Shown: one piece after another, positions 28,075 through 36,800 of the stretch
Position numbering within the stretch: position 1 is the first letter of the stretch
Layout: each line of letters starts with the position of its first letter
NCBI GenBank assembly: GCA_019358945.1
Contig: JAHHIE010000016.1
Location: 1-64,000, forward strand
Source: Stenomitos rutilans HA7619-LM2
GTDB taxonomy: Bacteria; Cyanobacteriota; Cyanobacteriia; Leptolyngbyales; Leptolyngbyaceae
Length of the DNA stretch: 64,000 nt
Direction: 5' to 3'
Notes under the pieces: generated by a model
What the model was told of the DNA's origin: nothing
What the model saw: the letters and a program-made list of their open reading frames with translations, nothing else
Databases searched by the model: none
Program-made: the position numbers and the translations under genes

Positions 28075-29639
28075 TAGTGCCCCGCCATGCTTTGACCGAT
28101 CGCGGCAAAGTCTGCATCTTCAATGTTGCTTTCGTAGGCAAAAGTGCCACCGCTGATGACGAAGATGCGATCGGAGAGCTTGAGCAACTCATCCAGATCT
28201 TCGCTGACTAGCAGCACGGCAACGCCTCGATTGCGGGCTTCAAGAATTTGACCGTGAATGTAGTCCACCATTGCAAAGTCCAGACCAAAGCACGGGTTGG
28301 CTGCAATAAGGAGTTTGATGTGGTCTTCGGACAGTTCCCGTGCCAGAACGGTGCGCTGGACGTTACCGCCAGAGAGATTGCCGACGGGCGTATCGGGCGA
28401 GGGGGTTTTGATTTTGAAGGAACTAATCAAGCCTACGGCCATTTCGCGGATGGCTTTGAAGATGAGCAGAATGCCTTTTGCCTGGGGAGGGCGATCGAAG
28501 GTTCTGAGCGCCAGGTTTTCAGCCACACTCATATGTGCGACACACGCATTACGGAGTGGCTCCTCTGGGAGTACAAACACACGGTTTTTAAACATTTCAG
28601 CGCGAGTCATTTTGTAGACTTCACCGTTGACCATCACTTCGCCTGCGGTTGCCGGACGCTGACCTGCCAGCACTTCCACCAATTCGCGTTGACCGTTGCC
28701 AGAAATGCCCGCGATGCCAACTACTTCGCCACTGTGAACTGTGAGATCCACGCCACCCACTGCTTCCAGACCATTATCTTTGTTGGCGTGAATGCCTTTA
28801 ATTTGCAAGATGGGTTTGGGTTCGTCGTGGAGAGTTTTCTCAACCTTCTGGGGTTCCCGTTTTTCACCCATCATCATTTCTGCCATCGCAGAAACGGTCA
28901 TGTCTTTCACCGTGCCGCTGCCCGCAAACTGCCCCTTGCGAAGGACGGTAATTTCGTCCGTAAAGGCGGTGATTTCACGAAACTTATGGCTGATCATCAA
29001 CACGCTCAGCTTGCCATCCGTCACCTGCTCTCGAATTAAGCCCAGCACCTCATCGGCCTCGGCAGGCGTGAGCACCGAGGTTGGCTCATCCAGGATGAGG
29101 ATTTTGCTTTGGAGATAAAGCTGCTTGAGAATTTCCAGCTTTTGCTTTTGTCCAGCGGCCAGTTGCCCAATCAGCAGATCGAGCGGCACTTTGAACGGTG
29201 CGGTCTCCATGAAGGCTGAAAGCTCTTCAAACTCCTTCTTCCAGTTGATAAGGTTGGTGTTGTCAAAGCGGGAGAGCACCAGATTTTCGGCAACCGTCAT
29301 CGCTGGCACAGAGGTAAAGTGCTGGTAAACCATGCCAATCCCATAGGTATGAGCATCACGCGGGCTGGCGATCGCTCTTACCTGTCCATCAATGAGCACC
29401 TCTCCCGATGTCGGGGTATAAAAGCCCATGATGCATTTCACCAGGGTGCTTTTACCCGCACCGTTTTCCCCCAGCAAGGCATGAAAGGTGCCAGGCTTAA
29501 GCTTCATGGAAACATTTTCTAGAGCGGTGAAAGAGCCAAACCGCTTAGTCATGTTGACCACTTCAAGCTCTGGTGGTCCTGTAAGCGCATGAGCATTATT
29601 GGTTGAACTGTGGGTGAGTGGATTTGCAACTTCTGTCAT
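28074..29639 (-). CDS. Nucleoside-type ABC transporter, double ATPase subunit
   Basis: A 521-residue protein with two nucleotide-binding domains, as in sugar/nucleoside importers. NBD1 has Walker A GENGAGKST, signature AAGQKQKLEIL and Walker B ILILDEPTSVLTP. NBD2 has the degenerate Walker A GISGNGQREL and signature LSGGNVQRTV with LLIAANPCFGLD, as is normal for this class. The ATG at 29639 is preceded by AGGAGG, so the 54-residue upstream extension of the frame is rejected. It belongs with the two permeases and BMP binding protein upstream (minus strand). Confidence 0.93.
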   Translation of the reverse strand: MTEVANPLTHSSTNNAHALTGPPELEVVNMTKRFGSFTALENVSMKLKPGTFHALLGENGAGKSTLVKCIMGFYTPTSGEVLIDGQVRAIASPRDAHTYGIGMVYQHFTSVPAMTVAENLVLSRFDNTNLINWKKEFEELSAFMETAPFKVPLDLLIGQLAAGQKQKLEILKQLYLQSKILILDEPTSVLTPAEADEVLGLIREQVTDGKLSVLMISHKFREITAFTDEITVLRKGQFAGSGTVKDMTVSAMAEMMMGEKREPQKVEKTLHDEPKPILQIKGIHANKDNGLEAVGGVDLTVHSGEVVGIAGISGNGQRELVEVLAGQRPATAGEVMVNGEVYKMTRAEMFKNRVFVLPEEPLRNACVAHMSVAENLALRTFDRPPQAKGILLIFKAIREMAVGLISSFKIKTPSPDTPVGNLSGGNVQRTVLARELSEDHIKLLIAANPCFGLDFAMVDYIHGQILEARNRGVAVLLVSEDLDELLKLSDRIFVISGGTFAYESNIEDADFAAIGQSMAGH

Positions 29640-29884
29640 GCTGCCTCCTGAGGGGACATTTAAATGAATGCGTAGAGCGATACGTTTAGAGACGTGAGCG
29701 TTGGTGGATGCGTTAGAGGATTGCGAAAGGCTAGGCTTCAGAGCGAACGAGATAAGACGGCTATTGGGGCGCGGCTCCTTTGAAGAGCATCTGCTTGGCA
29801 AGCGCGTCTAGATAGAGTGAGGCGATCGTGATCTAGGAATCCCATTTAGACAATCCCAATCTCTTAATCAATCGTCAACTTCAA

Positions 29885-30835
29885 TTAACCACTAATTGTT
29901 CCGAGTGCACCCGGAGCACCAGAAAGCGTTTTCTTCGGTGAGCAAGTGATGATCATAATGAGCAGCGTCAACACGTATGGAGCGGCGTTGAACAAATAGC
30001 GGCCTTGCTCAATGCCAACCGATTGCAGAGCAGGGCCAACCGCCTGCGCGCCACCAAAGAAGAGTGAGGCCCACAAACACTGAATCGGGTTCCAACGAGC
30101 AAAAATAACCAGCGCGACCGCCATCAAACCCTGACCACTAGAGATGCTCTCAGACCACAGACCCGGATAGTAGAGGGATAAACAAGCGCCTCCGATGCCA
30201 GCCAGAAAGCTACCCGCAATGATGCAGAGCATTCTCACTCTGGAAATGGAAACGCCCATTGCAAGCGCCGCATCAGGACTATCGCCCACTGCGCGGATAA
30301 ACAAACCCCAGCGGGTCGATTTGAAGAACCAGAACATCAGCGGCGCGATCGCCACACCGAGAATAAACAAGGGGCTAATCTTAAGGGCCGACTGTACAGC
30401 CGGAATGGAGCTCCAACCGCCCAGATCGATTGTGGGTAACGGGGGAGCCTTCGGTTGAATGAAGGGTTTTCCTAAAAAGAACGCAATGCCACTACCAAAA
30501 ATAATCATGGCAATACCAACGGCAATGTCATTCACCTTTGGTTGCTGTGAAAGCCATGCGTGAATAAAGCCCAGCGCCATACCAGCGATGCCTGCGACTA
30601 AAACTCCAATCCACGGAGAGATAGCTGGCCCTACCTTTTCTTGCAGCAGGTATGACACCGCGTAGGCACTCATTGCCCCGGTCAGCAAGGTGCCTTCTAG
30701 CCCCAGGTTGATTTTGCCGCTTTTTTCGGTCAAACATTCACCCAGGCTAACGAATAGAAAGGGCGCACTTCCGCGCAGCGTTCCCGCAAAAATGCCGAGT
30801 ACGACACCCCATGCACCTAACGCTTCTGTTGCCAT
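29885..30835 (-). CDS. Nucleoside-type ABC transporter permease
   Basis: A 316-residue membrane protein with eight or more hydrophobic helices. The pattern SLGECLTEKSGKINLGLEGTLLTGA near residues 28-52 (abridged SLGECLTEKSGKINLGLEG) is the hallmark of the second permease of BMP-family (NupQ/YufQ-like) importers. The start ATG has GGAGAA upstream. It lies 128 bases downstream of the other permease, with a short heptamer-rich spacer between them. Confidence 0.92.
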   Translation of the reverse strand: MATEALGAWGVVLGIFAGTLRGSAPFLFVSLGECLTEKSGKINLGLEGTLLTGAMSAYAVSYLLQEKVGPAISPWIGVLVAGIAGMALGFIHAWLSQQPKVNDIAVGIAMIIFGSGIAFFLGKPFIQPKAPPLPTIDLGGWSSIPAVQSALKISPLFILGVAIAPLMFWFFKSTRWGLFIRAVGDSPDAALAMGVSISRVRMLCIIAGSFLAGIGGACLSLYYPGLWSESISSGQGLMAVALVIFARWNPIQCLWASLFFGGAQAVGPALQSVGIEQGRYLFNAAPYVLTLLIMIITCSPKKTLSGAPGALGTISG

Positions 30836-30963
30836 GACAGTTCTCCAAACAAGTGTTAACGGATGAAAGGCTAAAGGATAAGAGCTAAAGGCTAAAGAGT
30901 TCTCCTTAGCCTCTATCCTTTAGCATTCAGACTTTCTTCTTTAGTAGCATTCAGACTTTCTCC

Positions 30964-32109
30964 CTAAACGGTTGCAGTTGCCGTCACCGAAGCAGGTGGA
31001 GTGCCTTTCAATTCAGGCTCCTTGAAGATCTTTAAGCGTCCGTAGAGCGATTCGCTATACAGAACGACGATGAAGACAATGCCCTGAAACACCAGCACAG
31101 TTGCATCAGGCATGTTAAAAGAGCGTTGGAGTGCCCCACCACTGGCAATAATGCCACCCAGCAAGACCGCCACAAGAGCCGCCGCGAGAGGATTGTAACG
31201 GGCGACAAAGGCAACCAGGATGCCTGCATAGCCGTAGCCTGCCACGATCGACGCATTCGCCTGTCCTTGTACTGCCGCAACTTCTACCATGCCTGCTAAG
31301 CCAGCACAGGAACCCGCCAGGAAGCAGATGATAATGGTGAGCTTGCCGACAGGTAGCCCCGCAATACGCGCTGCTTTGATATTGCCCCCTGCGGTGCGAG
31401 CCGCAAACCCAAAGGTGGTGTGCTGAATTAAGAAGTAGGCAATAACGCAGGCAATGATGCCGTAAATCAACCCGTAGTGAATCCGCGTCGACAAGATATT
31501 GCCGATCCTGTAAACATCTGGAATGGGAAAGCTCGACGGCTTATTGAGGGACGCCGGGTCTTTCATCGGGCCTTCAACCAGGTGGTTTAGAAGAGCGATC
31601 GCAATGTAGTTCATTAGCAAGCTACTAATGGTTTCGTTGACCGCCCGATAGTGCCGCAGCGCACCGACGATCGCAATCCACACACCACCAAATAAAATGC
31701 CGCCCAGTGCCATACCAAGCTGCACCACTAGCGGTGGCAAGCCCAAAAGACTTTGCACCTGATCCGGCGACGGAAGCAGGCTACCGTAAGACAGCAAAAG
31801 CCCAAAAATTGCTGCACCAATGCCACCCATGACCAGTGCACCCTCGTTGCCAATGATCATCAATCCCAAACGAGCTGGGAGGGCCGTACAAAGGGCCGTC
31901 AACATCAACGGTGCCGCGCGTAATAGGGTGCCCTGGAACGATCGCCAATTACCAAAGGCAGATTTGTAAATGGCTCCATAGATGTCAAATGGATTTTTAC
32001 CGCAGATGGCGCAGAAGATGCCAAAGATGACCAGCGCAACAATAAGTGCCCCCAGCGGGATACAAATGGCTTCAGCGGTCGATCGCCAGTTAGAACGATT
32101 TAGTACCAT
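30964..32109 (-). CDS. Nucleoside-type ABC transporter permease
   Basis: A 381-residue membrane protein with about ten hydrophobic helices. It carries the first-permease (NupP/YufP-like) features RAAPLMLTALCTALPARLG and MIIGNEGALVMGG, and the coupling segment RIAGLPVGKL. It begins 2 bases after the BMP protein stop, so the two are translated together. The C-terminal tail (LKGTPPASVTATATV) is cytosolic. Confidence 0.93.
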   Translation of the reverse strand: MVLNRSNWRSTAEAICIPLGALIVALVIFGIFCAICGKNPFDIYGAIYKSAFGNWRSFQGTLLRAAPLMLTALCTALPARLGLMIIGNEGALVMGGIGAAIFGLLLSYGSLLPSPDQVQSLLGLPPLVVQLGMALGGILFGGVWIAIVGALRHYRAVNETISSLLMNYIAIALLNHLVEGPMKDPASLNKPSSFPIPDVYRIGNILSTRIHYGLIYGIIACVIAYFLIQHTTFGFAARTAGGNIKAARIAGLPVGKLTIIICFLAGSCAGLAGMVEVAAVQGQANASIVAGYGYAGILVAFVARYNPLAAALVAVLLGGIIASGGALQRSFNMPDATVLVFQGIVFIVVLYSESLYGRLKIFKEPELKGTPPASVTATATV

Positions 32110-32111
32110 GA

Positions 32112-33305
32112 TTAGCTTGCCTTCCCAATAACGCCTTCAGCCAACCAGTTAATCTGGGTCGGTTCCGCATCCGTCACTTTGTAGCTGGTGCCAGCCGGAA
32201 TTTTCACCGCACCTGTGTTGTCTTTAATCGCGCCTTTGTAAACCGCTACCGAACCGTCAACAATCTTAGCCTTGGTCGCTTCCTCGTCTTTCTTAGTAGC
32301 GTCCGATACGGCTGGACCAAAGGTTGCCAGACTGATGTAATCCTCCTTGAGGCCGCCAATCACCTGATGAGGAATACCACCATTCATTAACGTTTTACCG
32401 GCCTTGAGCAACTCAACATACTGCTTGTGAATCGTCGCCCAGTTGTACATAGTGCCTGTCAAGTAGCCTTTTGGCGCCAGTGCTGACTGGTCTGAGTGAA
32501 GACCGCTTGAAAAGATGCCGCGTTTTTCAGCCGTCTCAATCACTACTTTGGGGCTATCTACATGGACACCAACTACATCAATGCCTTGGTCTGCCAAGGA
32601 ATTGGTGGCTTCCGCCTCTTTCACAGGCAACGACCAATCGCCAGTAAAGATCACCTGCACCTTAATGTCAGGCTTGACGCTGCGTGCACCCAGGATGAAG
32701 CTATTAATATTTCGTAAAACGGGGTTAATAGGTTTAGCTCCGACAAAGCCGAGTTTCCCAGTCTTACTGGTCTGAGCCGCAATGCGTCCCGCTAGATACT
32801 GACCCTCATCAATCAGCGCAAAATAGCTGCCGACGTTTTTGGGCAAGCCTTCTTTCCAGAGGGTGCCAGAGTGGAAGAACTGCACGTCTGGGTAGTCTTT
32901 GGCAACTGCCAGCACGTGTGGGTCGAAATAGCCAAACGAGGTAGGAACGACAACAGTGGCACCGTTCTGGTCAATCATGTTGCGCATGACTTCCTGAACT
33001 TCTTTGGTTTCAGGCACGCTTTCTTGCTCAACAATTTTGATGCCAGGGATGGAGGCGATCGCGGCGGCACCTTTTGCCTGTGCCTGGTTCCAGCCGTAGT
33101 CATCCTTGGGTGCGTTGTAGATAAACCCAATCACAATGGGCTTATCTGAAACAGGGCTAGCACCACCACCGCTACTTGCCTGCGTTTCAGGAGGTGCAGA
33201 AGAACAGCCCGTCCACAGCTTAGATGTTGCCCCAAACGCAGCGGTTGCCATCAGCCCCCGAATAATTTGGCGACGGGGAATATAGAGAGGTCTTCTCGTA
33301 CTCAC
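32112..33305 (-). CDS. BMP-family ABC transporter substrate-binding protein
   Basis: A 397-residue periplasmic lipoprotein. The N-terminus has a twin-arginine-like motif (PRRQIIRGLM) and a lipobox ending in Cys (LWTGCSS), so Tat export and lipid attachment are likely. The mature part fits the BMP/PnrA fold: VIGFIYNAPKDDYGWNQAQ at the start, DQGIDVVGVHVDSPKVV later. Family members bind purine nucleosides or related molecules. Start is GTG at 33305 with AGGAG upstream. It is the first gene of the operon with two permeases and the ATPase. Confidence 0.93.
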   Translation of the reverse strand: MSTRRPLYIPRRQIIRGLMATAAFGATSKLWTGCSSAPPETQASSGGGASPVSDKPIVIGFIYNAPKDDYGWNQAQAKGAAAIASIPGIKIVEQESVPETKEVQEVMRNMIDQNGATVVVPTSFGYFDPHVLAVAKDYPDVQFFHSGTLWKEGLPKNVGSYFALIDEGQYLAGRIAAQTSKTGKLGFVGAKPINPVLRNINSFILGARSVKPDIKVQVIFTGDWSLPVKEAEATNSLADQGIDVVGVHVDSPKVVIETAEKRGIFSSGLHSDQSALAPKGYLTGTMYNWATIHKQYVELLKAGKTLMNGGIPHQVIGGLKEDYISLATFGPAVSDATKKDEEATKAKIVDGSVAVYKGAIKDNTGAVKIPAGTSYKVTDAEPTQINWLAEGVIGKAS

Positions 33306-33817
33306 GTTTTAATTCTCCTGAGAAACTAAAGATGAAGAGGATTAATCAAAGATGGGCAGTGGGCAATGTGAAGCGAAGTGGGGAGATGAGGAAAGGCAAC
33401 ACCACTAAGTGATTAACGACAACTAGCGGTAGCAAGATGTCTGTCAGCCTATGAGAAAAAAAAAACTCAAAATGTGCCAGATGTGACATTTAGTCGTTTC
33501 AGCGAGGTGCGTCAGAGGTGCGTACAAAGTGAGAAGAATGTCACGAGCATGACAGAGCCTCTGGTAAAGAGCTCATAAGATAAACGGCTAAACAACGTTA
33601 GATCAAACCTCTAGATTAGGTTTCAACATCTTGTACCAGTACTTTAGCAGCCAAAATCATCTCTAAAGGTAAATCATCTTAAACGGTTTCAGACCCGTCT
33701 CTAACGTATGATTGTGGCGTCTTACATACCAAATACGAACTTTAGCTTTAGCTGAGGCTCTCACAGTAAGACAGCGATCAATCGTTTACTTTTGTAGCGT
33801 TTGCTTACCTTCTACGT
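33306..33817. other. Divergent promoter spacer
   Basis: About 510 bases between the BMP operon and the STAND/WD40 gene. It contains a run of ten A residues near 33461-33470 and an A/T-rich zone near 33560-33700. No perfect NtcA box (GTA-N8-TAC), riboswitch or repeat was found by eye. Confidence 0.5.
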
Positions 33818-36800
33818 ATGGATGCTGATGCAGCACTCAAAATTGTTGAAAAAGCGTTGAGCGACAAGCGTTTAGGGCGATTGCAGGTGATCGTGTTTCG
33901 GCAAGCATGGGATGACTTGTCGTATCAAGAGATTGCGAAACAGTCGGGCTACGAAGTGGGCTACATCAAACAAACAGGTTCGCAACTCTGGCAGGTTCTC
34001 TCAGAAGTGGTGGGCGAACGGGTAACGAAAAATAATTTGCAGGTTGCCTTAAAGCGGTACGCCAATCGGGAGGGGATTGGGAGTCAGGAGTCGGGAGTCG
34101 GAAGGCAGGAGTTGGGAGTCGGAAGGCAGGGGACAGGAGACAGGGGACAGGGGGCAGAGGATAGGGGGCAAGAACTCAGAACTCAGAACTCAGAACTTAA
34201 AACTCAGAACTCTCCACACTCTATACCCCACCAAGACTGGGGCGAAGCCAGCGATGTTTCGGTTTTTTATGGTCGATCGGCTGAACTCACCACCCTGGAG
34301 CACTGGGTACTGGACGATCGCTGTCGCCTGATTGGCCTTTTTGGCATGGGTGGCATTGGCAAGACGGCGCTCTCGGTTCGGCTGGCAAAACACATTCAAG
34401 ACCATTTTCAATACGTCATCTGGCGATCGCTCCGCAATGCCCCACCCATTCACACGCTGCTGCATGATTTGATTCACTTCGTTGCCAATCAGCAGGCGCA
34501 GGCACTTTTGTCAGACATGGACACGCTAGACAAGCAGATCTTGCGGTTGCTGCACTATCTACGCGCTCACCGCTGTTTGCTGATTTTGGATAACGCCGAA
34601 ACTGTGATGCAACCGGGCGATCGTGACGGGGGCTACCTACCAGGCTACGAGGGGTATGGTCAGCTCTTGCGGTGCCTCAGCGAAACCCCACACCAAAGTT
34701 GCTTGCTCATGACCAGTCGTGAAAAGCCCAAAGGGCTTGCGCCCAGAGAGGGCGACAACTTGCCTGTGCGATCACTCCAATTGACGGGCATACCAGCCGC
34801 GATCGGACGGGAAATCTTGAGCATCAAAGGCACCTTCTCTGGTTCGGCAGCAGAATGGCAACAGCTCGTTGACCACTATGCTGGCAATCCTCTCGCGCTG
34901 AAAATTGTCGCTACAGCGATCGCTGATTTCTTTGACGGCAGCCTGACGCAGTTTTTAGACTTTTCCCAGCAAGGTAGCTCGGTCTTTGGGGACATTCGGG
35001 ACTTGCTGGCACGCCAAATGGGTCGCCTATCTGATCTCGAACAACAGGTCATGTTCTGGCTGGCAATCAACCGCGAACCGCTTCGCTTTGCAGAGTTGCA
35101 GACCGACTGTTTGCCACCTGTAACCCCTACCCAACTGCTCGAAACCCTCACAGCTCTAGAACGACGCTCTCTCATTGAAAAAAACGGCACTCTTTTCACG
35201 CTGCAACCCGTCGTGATGGAGTATATGACCGAGCGGTTGATTGAGGATGTGTGTGGAGAAATTAGGGGAGTGGGGAGTGGGGAATGGCGAGTAGGGGAGG
35301 AGAAGGCAGAGGGCAGGGGAGAGGGGACGGGGAACAGGGGGCAGGGGGCAGAACTCAGAACTCAGAACTCTCTAGCAACGCGGCGCGAAGCGCTACTCAA
35401 AACTCAAAACTTAAAACTCAAAACTCAAAACTCAAAACTGCCTTCTACTCCTTTAATGCGATCGCACGCACTCATCAAAGCGCAGGCAAAAGATTATGTG
35501 CGTGAGGCGCAAATACGCTTGCTGCTGTTGCCAATTGTCGATCGCCTGTTGCACAGTGGCAGTCGAGCGGATGTTGATCGTGACCTGATGCAGCTTCTCA
35601 GTGCTCTACGTGGGCAGGCACCCCACACGATCGGATATGTGGGTGGCAATGTGATCAATTTGCTCTGTCAGCTTCAAGTCGATCGAGCTGATGACGAGCT
35701 GGCGCTGAGTGGTAGTGGGATGAGCGATCCAGGGTTGGGCAACCGCACTGTAGCTGTGTTGCGCGATCGTGACTTTTCTCACCTCACCCTCTGGCAAGCC
35801 TACCTCCAGAAAGTACACCTGCATGGAACCGATTTTTCTTACTCTGATCTCAGCAAATCGGTCTTTACCGAAACGTTTAGCCAAATTCTGGCAGTTGCCT
35901 TTAGCCCGGACGGCAAATTGCTGGCAGCAAGCGATATTAGCTACGAGGTGCACATCTGGCAGGTATCTGATAGCAAGAAGTTGCTTACCTGCAAGGCTAA
36001 GGATGGCTGGGCCTGGTCGGTTGCCTTTAGCCCCGATAAACGGCTGCTTGCCAGTAGCGCTAATGGCACCATTCACCTGTGGGATTTGCACACAGGCGAT
36101 TGTGTACAAACGCTCCAGGGCTATACCAGTCGTGTGTTCTCGCTGGCCTTTGACCCCACTGGTACGTACCTCGCCAGCGGCAACGAAGATCCCCAAGTGA
36201 GAATCTGGAACGTTGCCACAGGCGCACTCACCGCAGTCTTGACGGGTCATACCGATGAAGTGCATTCTGTCGCATTTAGCCCGGATGGACGGCTGCTAGC
36301 CAGCGGAAGTTACGATCGCACCATCAAGTTATGGGACATGTCAAATTTGGCGCAGGAGTCAGAAGTTAGAAGCCACGAGCCAGAAGTCAAAACTCAAAAC
36401 TCAAAACTCAAAACTCAAAACTTCCCCCCTCACTCCTCACTCCTCACCCTTACCGATCACGCTGATTGGGTCTGGTCGATCGCCTTTAGTCCCGATGGCA
36501 GAACGCTGGCTAGTAGCAGCAGCGATCGCACCATCAAGCTGTGGAATATGGAAACTCAGCAGTGCTACAAAACCTTGGTGGGGCATGCGGAAGCGGTGCG
36601 ATCGATTGCCTTTGCGACATCTCCAGGCAGTGGGTTGCACGGTGCGTGTCTCGTCAGTGGCAGTGATGACCACACGGTTCGGTTGTGGAACGACAGTGGC
36701 GATTGCCTGCGGGTGCTGCAAGGTCATACCAGTTGGATTTCTGCTGTTGCCTTCAGTCCGGCTGGAAGCCTGCTAGCCAGCGGTAGTGAGGATCAGTCTG

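Noticed and set aside
28248-29039. 263-residue plus-strand frame opposite the ABC ATPase
   Set aside because: It is antisense to a strongly conserved ATPase, and its composition is the mirror of it; no independent evidence.
33306-33817. NtcA box in the BMP operon promoter
   Set aside because: Only near-matches to GTA-N8-TAC were found (for example GTA...TAA near 33669); none is good enough to report.
35606-36265. 219-residue minus-strand frame inside the STAND gene
   Set aside because: Antisense shadow of WD40 blades; no start signal or family.
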